From contig JAWNBB010015203.1 in assembly GCA_036325645.1 (NCBI GenBank), forward strand, positions 1-20,429: DNA of 20,429 nt, given 5' to 3'. This stretch comes from Balantidium ctenopharyngodoni (taxonomy: Eukaryota; Ciliophora; Litostomatea; Vestibuliferida; Balantidiidae). The notes under the pieces are model-generated. The model was not told the DNA's origin. It did not search any database and saw nothing but the letters and a program-made list of their open reading frames with translations. This document shows positions 10,701-20,393 of this stretch, piece after piece. The position numbers and the translations under genes are program-made. Position 1 is the first letter of the stretch. Each line of letters starts with the position of its first letter.

Positions 10701-13612
10701 ATATTTGCGAATTTCGCGCGTATTTCGAACAGTTTCATAAGAATATTCTGATTCGCGATCATTTTAATATTGTCTTCATTTGATAAACCCAATATCTTTA
10801 ATAGATCTAATGCATCATCGGCGAGTTTATCATTGTTTGTATTCTCCATGACCTGGACGAGTAAACGTGGACATCCAGCCTTAACGAGTAGATTACAAGC
10901 TTCAGGTTTGACTTTGGTTATTGCGATGAATGTTCGAATAATCGCATCGTCAAGAGCTTCGTCGTCAATTAATTTCCGGAATAGATTCATTAATGAATTG
11001 ATATATTGTTCGAGACAGCCTTCGTTGCTAGTTCCGTCCTTGACGAAAAGCGTTTCATTTTCCTTCAAAAACGGTAAGTTCTTACGCACTTGAGCGAGCA
11101 AGTCAATTCAATTCTGTGAATCGGTGGATTTATCGAAGACATCCAAATGGGTTTGAATCACTTCTTTGATGGGTTGCACATATGGGCCCTTCTTATCTTT
11201 CTTCTCATTGAAGGATTTGGTGTTATTGTCATCGATTTTTTTAAGAACACCTAATTGAAGTTTTAAACGCTTCGTGCTTGCTCATGCGATTTCGAGGAAT
11301 TTCGGGTTTGATTCATTCGCTTTATCGCGTTTAAACTGCTCTATGCTTTGTATTTCCTTTTTAATGAGATCCCTGAGTGTGGCGAGATTGTCATTCACTC
11401 CGAGGTTATAATATTCTTTGATGTTAAGTAAGCAATGCTGGAATAGTCAATTGTTTTCTAATTCTAAAATCTCTTCCGCCCCGGAAACATTCGGTCTGAA
11501 GCTATTGCTGTTACTCGCGAACGTTTTAGTCTTTTTCATGAATTCCTCCTCGTTGATCAGACGTTTTAGAAGCTTGCTTCCAGTGTTTGTAATCTTTTGT
11601 TCTCATTCTTCATTTTGCGGTGGGTTATTTTCCGGGCGTTCGCTTTCTTTATCTTCACTAGCGCCTACAACCTTAAGCACAGTTGACGTTTCGTAAAACG
11701 CTTTCGCCATTACACTCACAATGCTGTTTGCGTAATTCAGTTCGTGATTGGGGTGTTCTTTAGGATTGTTGTTATTTTTATAGTCGTTGATATATTCCGG
11801 TGTGAGGTAGTTATCTAAGATATTCAAGTTCACATTATTTGGGTACCTATATTTAGGCTTCGTGTTCATGAAGTTCACAATGATCGGAATCAACTCCTCT
11901 TTCGTCGCTTTCTTTTTCTCATTTTCAGGGCCGCTGATCATATTGTACACGACATCCAGATCGTTGTTTAATGTTAACAAATAGTCACTTGTATTGATAA
12001 CACTCTTCATGTAAGGGAATGATTCTTGTAAGCAATTACTTAACGACTGCGTCGTTGAAGGGTGTTTCATGACTAAGCTATCGGCGAGTTTCAGAATCCG
12101 ACTCGCGGAATAGTTTGCTTTTTCGTCGACGTCAAAATAAGTTTTCCCCATTGCGATGATTTGGCGTATGATATACTCCAAAAGTTTCAAGAATTCATCA
12201 TCTTTCATGTATTCAGCTTGATTACTGTTGAACTCGGTGATTCAGATATCATCTCATGAAGCAAAGAATCTCCTAAACGCTTGCTTCATCCCTGCGATGT
12301 TGTCTTCCCCGTTATCTGATTTCGTTTTTTCGAGTTCTTCCACTTTCGCGAGAATCGCTTCCCAGGTCTTTGCAGGAGCCTTTTGAGTGTTTTTAATTCA
12401 ATGAAGGCATTGTTTGCCTTTATCGGTGTTCTTATCCAATGTTTCAGGTAACGCGTGGAATATTTTATTGAACACTTTATTGAAGTATTTTTGTAGAGTT
12501 GTATATAGCGATAAATACTCGGGGTTCTTATCGCCAAGGTCGATTTGAAGAATGTTCTCGTATACGTCCATAAGCATATTCAGGTTATCATCTTCAAGCA
12601 TAACTTTCCCAATCTCGTCAACAAGCATTCAATTAGTAACTAATATCAATGCTTTGTTCAACTCGTCCAAATGGTCTTTCAACGGTTCTTTTTTAATGTT
12701 TTCATTGCATTTTTTGATAATTTCGAGCTGCTCTCTCATATCGTCTTCGTTTGAGATTTTCGAATAAATCTTCGCCCCGGTTTTCAAAACCTTTTCATTG
12801 TTATCGAAAATATCAAGGACTTCGCTCAGGTTTTCCATTGTGTTTGCATCTTTTAAGGCTTGTTTTCCGTTTTCGTTCCTTGTTAAATTATCTAACACGG
12901 TGAAGCCATTCAGCACGGCTTGAGCATTGAGATGTTCTGCGCATTTTTTGATATTACTGAGGATATTCGGGACCATATCCCTTTGCAAGAGGAAATCTCT
13001 TCCGTTTTTGAGGTTGGAAATCTTTTTCATTGTATCGAAATTCAAGCTAATGATCGATATGTCATCTGGGTACAAATCGTTTACCAATTTTACGGTTTCC
13101 GCTAAACCACTTTCCAGAAGCTTGTTAATTAAGGAAGGTACTTGACATCAACCGTTCAGGATTTTGACTAGCGGTAAAGAGCCAGGACCAGGGTTTTTGG
13201 AAAGGAGAATTTCTATTACTGCTTCGTGTCCTCCTTTCTCGACTAAGAGTTTACAGAGTTCTTGATCGACATTATCGTAGAGAGCGAGAAGCTTCCAGAT
13301 AATTTCGCTAATTTGCGTGACAATTTGTTCGTTATTAATATTCGCCAATGACAACGATCTCAGTATTCCAATACCATCAACTAAAAGATTAAGTTACAAC
13401 ATAAGATACTTACGATTAATAATAACCTTAGCATTAAACCGAATTTCTCGATTCGGGGGTGTGATGAAATTATCAATTGAATTTAAGGAGTATACGAGAA
13501 GACGCACAAATTTCGGGTTGTTTTTAGCCGATGTCAGGACGGTTTTGATTATTTCTTCTTTCTGCTTTAGCTGCTTCTCCCGCTGCTCGATAAGTTTTTG
13601 GTTAGCTTTCAT
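4745..13612 (-). CDS. Giant armadillo-repeat protein with a C-terminal PH-like domain
   Basis: Two exons (13612-13414 and 13380-4745) join in frame to about 2944 residues ending at TAA. A TAA lies in frame just upstream of the ATG, which fixes the start. Dozens of in-frame TGA codons are read as Trp. The protein opens with a short charged helix (about 1-25) and then consists largely of ARM/HEAT-type helical repeats, as in KGGHEAVIEILLSKNP, GCPRLLVQVMEN and KGGLANLISELKS. A charged, coiled-coil-prone linker lies near 1900-1965 and an acidic linker near 2380. The last 130 or so residues look like a PH domain: IKQIVKGHGTEAFKKSKGWF, a core with ELCFSIIG and ALNV-like KAINVLCKTE, and a closing helix NKWWAYMEIVINHFKK. 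PH domains often bind phosphoinositides, so a large membrane-linked scaffold is a reasonable inference. I do not recognise a named family, and the function is unknown. Confidence 0.9.
13381..13413 (-). other. 33-base spliceosomal intron in the giant ARM gene
   Basis: On the sense strand it begins GTAAGTATC and ends AATCTTTTAG, matching GT-AG splice consensus. Read unspliced, exon 1 reaches a TAA within the intron. Removing 33 bases restores a continuous frame (VIIN-LDGIGILRSLSLANINNE) into the armadillo repeats. The intron splits a codon after its first base. It is the only intron I can place with confidence in about 15.5 kb of coding sequence. Confidence 0.9.
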
Positions 13613-14611
13613 GACTTGGAAGGATTTTTATTATTATATTTTAATTATTTAAGTTTATATAGTCTTCTTGTCGCTTACGTTGATTATTCTTAACGCACTA
13701 AAAATATATTTTAAATATTAATAAAAGATAAGGTAGTAATTTCATAAAATAATAATTGTTATTTCTTTAATATAATATGAATGATAATCGTGGGGATGAT
13801 TATTATTATCTTCCGTAATAGGAAGTGGTTTTGGGGGAGATAATTATAAGAGTGTTTATGGATTAGTTGGGATATTGAAGGGTATTTTGAATGTGATTAA
13901 TTGGGAAAGTATTTACGAAGAGATGAAAATGGAAAGGGAGATGCATTAAATTGGGAGGTGTTTGAAAACAGGATGAGTTTGATTTAAAATTGATTGATAG
14001 AGATAATTTTGGGATGTGATAATGATTCAACGGGTTAATATGAATGCATTATTTAATGGTAATTAGATTGGTTGTTTAATTATAAGCTAAAGTAATAATA
14101 ATAATATTATTCTTAATAATATTATTAATATATGTTTGCTTGTTTTTCGCTATAATTTAAATAAGTATAACTATTTATTTAAGAACAATCAATATCATCA
14201 TCTCATGTTTGTTTAAGTTTAGGAAATTCCAATCATTTTCAACTTCACATTCAATCAACTCAAGAGCTGGATCCGAGTGAATACTCGTTATTTTTGGGAT
14301 ATATTTGTGTGTGTGTTTAAAGCGCTGCTTAAATCACCTTCCTTATACGATATGTCCACATGCACAACTTTGCGGCAAATATGGGTAGATAAAGATATGT
14401 TGGAACACTCTTTTTAATATTTACTTAATATGTGGCTTGAGGTCTACTGTCTATTGCAAACTATTCTCTCATTTGTTTGTGAACTTTAATTGTATGTACT
14501 TTACAATTCCGCTTTGATGTCTTTACTTTCCGGATTGATAGAATATACTGTTATGGTAATACATTTTAAAGTGCTCAATATTTAAGTTTACCCAGTATCG
14601 TTTATTGTTGA
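13613..14611. other. Spacer upstream of the giant ARM gene
   Basis: This AT-rich region should carry the ARM-gene promoter. The plus strand at 13801-13920 is very G-rich (34 G, 4 C). With only TAA and TAG as stops, all frames contain open stretches of 30-55 codons, such as a plus-strand one at about 13785-13945 and minus-strand pieces between 14580 and 14180. None has a clear start, homology or splice structure. A short TG run lies near 14307-14316. No tRNA was recognised. Confidence 0.5.
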
Positions 14612-15279
14612 TTAAGGCAGATGTCTAATGAACTTGGAAGTTCTCTTATCTTCATCTTTGGCCTTATTCTTCAGGTGAACGCCTTTTTGTTGAAAAGAAA
14701 GTGATTTTTTTTATTGCCCAAGAACGGAAAACTTTCGATTTTCACTTATTCTTTTTGAACTTAATAACATAATCCTTTTGTGGTTTGAGCTTTAAAATGT
14801 TGAAGATATTTATGTTTTTATTCCCGCCAAAATTGCGACCAGTTGCCGGAGACATGATCCACAGATATGAAATGATATAATAATAGTCAGTTTCAAACCT
14901 CTGAAATCAAAAATTGATGTAATGTTGGAGAAAGAGTCTTGAATGTGAATAAGAAGTCAAACGATGTAAACGTAAAGGCTGACGAAGGCACCTAATAGTG
15001 AAAAAAGCAATATCATACGCCATTCTTCTTTTCCCCGCCAAGCAAAGAATACCTAACTGTAAATGACCCTCACTTAGTCACTTGATAATCTTCTTTACCC
15101 TCAATAGTCACTTCATCTGGTTGTTGGTTCTTTAATCTTCCTAATCACAAATGCTTTATTAGACTCTTGTCCCTATTTCACTCTGATCAGTCTTCGTTTC
15201 AATCAATTGTATTATCTGATTCTCGGTACATCTGCACTCCTCCTCTTTTTAATTTATCTTCAATAATTATCCTCCTCAT
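14612..15279 (-). CDS. Possible small hypothetical gene(s), structure unresolved
   Basis: Three overlapping frames on this strand are open when UGA is Trp. Frame one runs from an ATG at 15279 to a TAG at 14992 (95 residues, polar, starting MRRIIIEDKLKRGG). Frame two runs from about 15052 to 14817 and includes a membrane-like helix (RMILLFSLLGAFVSLYVY). Frame three runs from an ATG at 15116 to a TAA at 14664 (150 residues, very basic). A 29-base GT-AG candidate intron (15081-15053) would join frame one to frame two, and the end point assumes a last short exon stopping at 14612. Against a gene: frame one owes six Trp to TGA in 95 codons, a high rate, and I recognise no family. It could be one spliced gene, a short single-exon gene, or non-coding spacer with few TAA/TAG. 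Confidence 0.28.
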
Positions 15280-15489
15280 CTCATCCCAACTCTCCCTTAT
15301 ATCCTATTATTTGAACTACATTATTTACCTTTCCCCACTTCATTTACCTTGAGATTTGAACTAATTACCTTATATATTCATTACAAAGTCATGAACCTGA
15401 CAAACACAAAAAAGCTTATTTAATATTAAATAAATAAATAAACCAATTCTTCAACTTTAATAAATAAATCTTCTAATTAATTAACATAT

Positions 15490-16311
15490 CTATTTACCTT
15501 CCTCCATTTTCCCATTTACGTTTATATACAAAGTATTATTATGAATCGTTGGAGTTGTTATCAAAGACAAATCCAAATTATAATCGTGTTTTAGTAAATT
15601 TACTTTTAAATCCGTCGACATTGTCACGAAGAAATTCTCGATTTGCTTATTTAAGGAATTCAAAAGTATTCTTTCGATATTGTTTTTCAAATAATGGTCT
15701 CACAGTTTCGTGGCGGGTTTTTGAATGGCGTATGAAATACCTTTTAAAAATGTCAACATCATACCTTTCGTTTCCCCGACATTAACATTTGTCTTTCATT
15801 GGAGCTGCATTCCATTAATAATAAACATTGGAACTAACTTTCCGTCCTTGTTCTTCGTATGGCGAAGAGTGATCAGAAGTTCTCAATCATCGATGAGAAC
15901 GGAGAAATTCAATTTCATGTAATTTTGATCATTTTCTTGCCCAATGAGTGCTTCTCCTTCGATTTTTAAGTCGTTGACGTCCATTTTAATGTTATCAATT
16001 GTTCATAGTTTTACATTCACAATTTTTTCGGTCTCGCTTGGGACTAGTTTGAGGTCTAATTTTTTCAAAGAATATCCCCCAATCTTTCAACTGTCTACCA
16101 CTGGGACGGAAATAGGATCGATGTTTTTTCAAATGCTTGGTCATGTTTTCGAAAGGTAGTCCGAGATGAGATCGTGTGTAATTCCGAGGAACAATCCTTT
16201 GTTTTCTTTATGAGGATTGAAAAAATTGTAAGAGAATTGTTTGGATTTTTTAATCTGAATCGTCATGCAGGAGGAGATGAAGAGGAGGAATATTCAATAA
16301 GGTACTTGCAT
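15490..16311 (-). CDS. Secreted BPI/LBP-like lipid-binding protein, one domain
   Basis: The open frame gives 273 residues ending at TAG, with several TGA codons as Trp. Residues 1-20 form a signal peptide with the hydrophobic core WIFLLFISSC. The rest follows the order of the N-terminal barrel of the BPI/LBP/CETP family: an opening GLFLGITHDLISDYL helix, IDPISVPVVDSWKIGGYSL, alternating beta strands, a long helix around LKNNIERILLNSLNKQIENFF, and the closing pattern YNLDLSLITTPTIHNNTLYI followed by NVNGKM, like the end of that barrel in BPI. The second barrel of animal BPI is missing. The family binds lipids or lipopolysaccharide in the secretory route or outside the cell; the ligand here is unknown. 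The last codons lie at a possible donor site (GTAAATAG), so a 25-base intron (15497-15473) could replace the final residues with about 16 others, ending near 15426. Confidence 0.8.
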
Positions 16312-16698
16312 GTTTTTTAATTATAAAATTATTATTATTATTATAATTCGGAGATCCTAAATAGCACTGCATTATTAAATCACTATATAAAAAGGACTTG
16401 TATATTATATTAATATTAATATTAATTATTATTCCTTTTGATTATTCGTTTTGTAATTTAATTGTTTTATTGACTCACTATTCAATGATGATATCGTCAC
16501 AAGAAGGGTTTGAATATGAACATGATTAAAGATAAAATGAAAGTTATTTATTAGAATAATGTTTTAAAGAAAGTTTTTTATTTAAATGACGATATATTAA
16601 GAATAACCATTTGATGAGGAAGTCTTCGCATTTGCTTAAGGAGGATTCTAATTTCCGTTTGCATTGTTTTGGTTGTTTATTTAGATGAAATGAGGAAG
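16312..16698. other. AT-rich spacer between RING-protein and BPI-like genes
   Basis: The spacer of 387 bases contains ATT/TTA-rich runs (about 16320-16345 and 16400-16435) and should include the promoter of the BPI-like gene and the 3' end of the zinc-finger gene. No coding frame, tRNA or clear motif was found. Confidence 0.6.
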
Positions 16699-17487
16699 TT
16701 ATTGGGATTGATTGTTTGGATAATGTGTTGGGTAAGAAAAGCTTTGATGTGGATTAAAATTGGGGTTACTATAAATGGGGTATTGATTCGGATTATAAGG
16801 AGATTGAATATATTCCGTGTTTGGAATCGGAGGTGTGTTGCTTTGGTTTACTTGTGATTGTATATATACATTATTCGGATAATATGAAGTGTTATTATTC
16901 TGATACATTTGCTGAGGAGGGTAATTGCCTGTTGGATGTTGTTGCTGCGGTTGGTATGAACTAGGTTCATTGTAATAAGGTGTGTAAGGTTGATAATATT
17001 GTTGAGGATAGATCTGATTGGGATAATAAATCTCGGGAGGAGCGTAATAATTGGGGCTAGAATGAAAACTATTATTACTGTTGGAATCACTCATTGGATT
17101 AAGAACACTCTTCGACAATGATTTCCCTTTTTGGGCTTTTCAGTCAACAGGTTTCGGTAATTTAAATTTGCATTTTTCGTAAATATGTCTATGCATATCA
17201 TCGTATTTCACTTTCATTTTACACAGGTCGCAAACACCGACTATCTTCGTCATAATTCGTCCCATTATAATATTTTTCGCGTACTTCGGCTTCTCACATT
17301 GAAGTGGACATCTGTTCGCATTTTTTGATTTCCATTTATCAAGACATGTTTTACAAATCAAACACTGACAATTAATACATTGATATGGCTCCAGTGCGAA
17401 TAACAAGCATATCTGACATTGTAAATTATTATCTCATACTGAGAAGATATCTTTATTCTCCTTCTCATCAATTGTAAATTTATCCAT
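16699..17487 (-). CDS. RING plus TRAF-like zinc-finger protein with prion-like tail
   Basis: The gene encodes 262 residues from the ATG at 17487 to TAA, with TGA read as Trp at two places (SV-W-DNN and PVD-W-KAQ). Residues 24-63 form a RING-like zinc site: CQIC, then CINCQCLICKTCLDKW and RCPLQC. Residues 84-104 form a second finger of TRAF type (CDLCKMKVKYDDMHRHIYEKC). Proteins with this pair are common in ciliates and are usually annotated as possible E3 ubiquitin ligases; ligase activity is inferred. From about residue 124 to the end the protein is low in complexity and rich in Pro, Gln, Asn, Tyr and Ser, as in prion-like or condensate-forming tails. It lies only 129 bases downstream of the IFT80 stop codon. 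I do not recognise a specific orthologue. Confidence 0.88.
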
Positions 17488-17616
17488 TTTTTCAATTATA
17501 TTCAGGTAATTATTGGTATTAAAAAGGAATAAAATAAATGAATTTCAATAGCAAGAAATAGGATTATAATATTATGTTTTTTAATATGAATTACTAAATT
17601 AATCAACTAAATTCGT
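17488..17616. promoter_or_regulatory. Compact spacer holding IFT80 terminator and RING-gene promoter
   Basis: Only 129 AT-rich bases separate the IFT80 stop codon from the RING-gene start codon, both on the minus strand. They must contain the IFT80 3' end and the promoter of the next gene, unless the two are transcribed together. No specific motif is visible. Confidence 0.5.
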
Positions 17617-19896
17617 CTATGCATTATGCGCCTCGAGCTTCTTATCCTCGGCGATTTTCGCTTTTATTTTTTGCCAATCAATCGGGCTACTGTTATCTTT
17701 GGCTAATTCAACAAACTTAGAATTCGTTTCTTCCAGACCGACATTATCAAGGTATTTCTTTCGATAAGCTAAAACAGTGTCGATATGCACCTTATTGTTC
17801 AATGCTATATTCAGTGCACGGTCCCAACGGAATAAATTAATATTCATCTTAATTGCCCTATACAGTAACTTTCCTTGTAAGAGTAGGTTTTCTGCTTCGT
17901 CTACCTTATTTGCAAGTAGTAGGTAATAGGCACTAATTCAATTGTCGTTATAGTTTAGTTCTTTTAATTTTAATATTTTCTCGATGAAATTCACTTTATC
18001 GACTTCATCAATCGCAGCAACAGCAGCTTCCGCGATATGGAAATTACGGTATGTAATGCAAATCGCGCTAAATGCAGTCCATAACACCTTATCTTTAACA
18101 TATCTGCACAGTTTTAATCCTCTCTCAATACCTTCTTGATAGCTTAGTAAATTTAAGAGTCACCCTGCGTACGGTGTGATCGTCTTGGAGCATCATGAGC
18201 CATCAGCTTTGAGGATATTGCAAAAACTTCCCGTAAAGTTCAATATTTGACAGTTTTTACCGATATCAGTGGCGTCTTTTTCGTATTTACTACCATCGAG
18301 AATTTCTTTTTCTAAATACACCGCGTTCGGGTACACCCATGCGTAGAACTTCTCATCTGCGATTGCGCAGAGCATATCATTTGAATCGTTCCAACTGAAA
18401 CTATCGCACATGTTCGATAATTTAACGCTTTTTGGAGTGAAAACATTACTGATATACAAGTCTTTATTTGAATCGGTAAAGCATATTTTTCGATCCCTGC
18501 TAATATCGCTTTGGTTAAGTTGAATTTCGTTTATTTCTAATGAATGGGTTATCTCCGTATTTAGTGGCTTTCCGCTTGCAATATCGAAGAACTTAATTGT
18601 TTTCGGGGAATTAGGAGTGAGCACCGCTATGATATCGTTACTCAAACATATCATTTTCTTAGATAGCGCGGATAAACGGATTTGCCCACCGAAATTAGGG
18701 GCATGGATTGTCTTACCATCATACGTGTAAATATCCATCGTATTGCTGTCGAAGATCAACGCGAAATATTTCGGGCACATGAGTATCATTTTAACTTTCT
18801 TGGTAATATCGAAATTTAAGGGGGTGTCGAGGTTCTCAATGTTATACAAATGGCAACGATTATTAGTAACTACAATTAGGTAATCATAGCCAAGAGTCAT
18901 ATCAATTCACCTTTCGTTAAAATCAATATCCTTGAAACCGTCTGTTTGCAAGTCCGTTATCACAAGCTTATTGTTCTCATCTCAACGTGCTTCTATGTTT
19001 TTCCATGTAACCGCTCTATCGATCAAATGCCCGAAAACAACAGAGCCATTCCCACCTGCACCGGCTCACGATGTTCCATCTCCTGACCAGGATAATTTAA
19101 AAATACTCCCTGATTCGATTTTGTTAAAGGAGTAAGTCCAACCGGTTTTATTGCAAAGGCGGATCATATCGAAGGAACCGACTGCGAAATATTCCCCTGA
19201 AGGGGCCCATGCAATACTAGTCGTGACGTAGTTATAAGGTAAACTCACGAAAAGATTTCTTCCATATTGGTCCCATATTTTGTACTTCCGATCTTCGCCA
19301 CCTGAGATGATCAGTTTATTCGAGAAATTCCAATCAACGCAAAGAACAATTTCATCATGGGCTTTCCAATTCAGAGTTTTATTCCCACCTTTGAAAATTG
19401 GCTTTATATAAAGACTTTTTTCTGAACTGTACAACAAGGAATTATCGTCATATGAAAACGCGATTGCATAAACTGAAGAGCTTGTTTCGATTAATTTCGC
19501 TCGCATTACTCCTGTTTTAGACCAGATTTTTACGACGCCATCTTCACCGCTTGTTGCGATTGATTGACCATCGCTGTTCCATTTAATACAAATAATAGCG
19601 GATGTGTGGGCATTGTCCACGATTTTTTCAACTTTTCCTAATCGAGAAAATATTTTTAATGTTCCATCGCTTGTTCCTATAGCAATGGAATCTCCGCCCG
19701 GAGTAATGGAAGGTCCCCATTCGATGGCAGTGCAATAAGAATCTAAATCCATGAATTTGGAAATGTACTCCCCGCTGTAATCCCAAGTTAAAATCGTTTT
19801 ATCATCTGATAAAGTGTATAGTTTATTGTCGGGGGCCCAGCAAAGAGAAGCTACAACATCGGTGTGCTTTTCGGATTTCTTAAGACATAGTTTCAT
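17617..19896 (-). CDS. IFT80: Intraflagellar transport protein IFT80
   Basis: A single-exon gene of 759 residues (human IFT80 is about 777) ending at TAG, with at least six TGA codons as Trp beside many TGG. The match to IFT80 is collinear along the whole length: an N-terminal WD40 propeller (about 1-300) with GEDGVVKIWSKTG, SGGEDRKYKIWDQYGR, IAWAPSGEYFAVGSF and CNKTGWTYSF; a second propeller (about 300-580) with DIASGKPLNTE and DRKICFTDSNKDLYIS; and a helical TPR-like tail with FRWDRALNIALNNKVHIDTV then LAYRKKYLD and IDWQKIKAKIAEDKK. IFT80 is a peripheral subunit of the IFT-B complex that carries cargo along the ciliary axoneme and is needed to build cilia. The start is the first ATG, matching the family's N-terminus. 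Confidence 0.97.
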
Positions 19897-20393
19897 TTTA
19901 ATTATATTATATTTTATTGTATGATGATTAAATAAATTAACAATTAATTATTTAGATTTGAATAAATCAATGATGAAATCCTATTCTAAGGGAGATCATA
20001 ATGATTATATTCAAATACATTTACATCTATTTCTATTTGTATTTGTTGTTTGGTTTCACACGCAAGGTAAGTGAACTATTACCATGTTTTAATAGAAGTT
20101 CCTGTAAAATGTAGTATCGCAGTTATAGGGAGATTAATTAGTTCTGGTATTTATTGATCCGAAGATGATTTGAATCGAGATCTTCTAAAAATGGGGATTT
20201 GTTCTATTTGGATTGATCAAATTGTTTTTGGTAATTTACAATAGATTGATTTGATATTAATTGAATTTCGAAAATGAAATTAGATTTGCTTTTCGATTTA
20301 TGTATTCAAAAATGCGATTTTAATAATTAAATGAATGCTTGTCTTATATGGTCGGTTTATGAATTATCATGAAATCATATGTATGAGTGCAAT
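19897..20393. promoter_or_regulatory. Right subtelomeric spacer with IFT80 promoter
   Basis: About 500 AT-rich bases lie between the IFT80 start and the right telomere. The plus strand is G/T-leaning, for example 14 G to 5 C in 20161-20220. No open frame stands out. The IFT80 promoter must lie here because no sequence remains beyond it except telomere. Confidence 0.6.

Noticed and set aside
4745-13612. Giant gene as a decayed pseudogene broken into about 20 short reading frames
   Set aside because: All breaks are TGA codons within one unbroken frame, and the same occurs in IFT80 and the helicase. It is a codon reassignment, not decay.
13785-13945. Plus-strand open stretch of about 53 codons upstream of the ARM gene
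   Set aside because: It has no suitable start and no recognisable motif, and sits in a very G-rich spacer where chance open frames are expected under this code.
14180-14580. Minus-strand frame that would read through if TAA and TAG coded for Gln
   Set aside because: It contains four TAA/TAG codons before its end, yet none of the large genes uses TAA/TAG as sense. Reassigning them for one spacer is not supported.
16669-16857. Plus-strand 62-codon frame opposite the RING gene
   Set aside because: It overlaps the P/Q/N/Y-rich tail of a well-supported minus-strand gene and has no features of its own.
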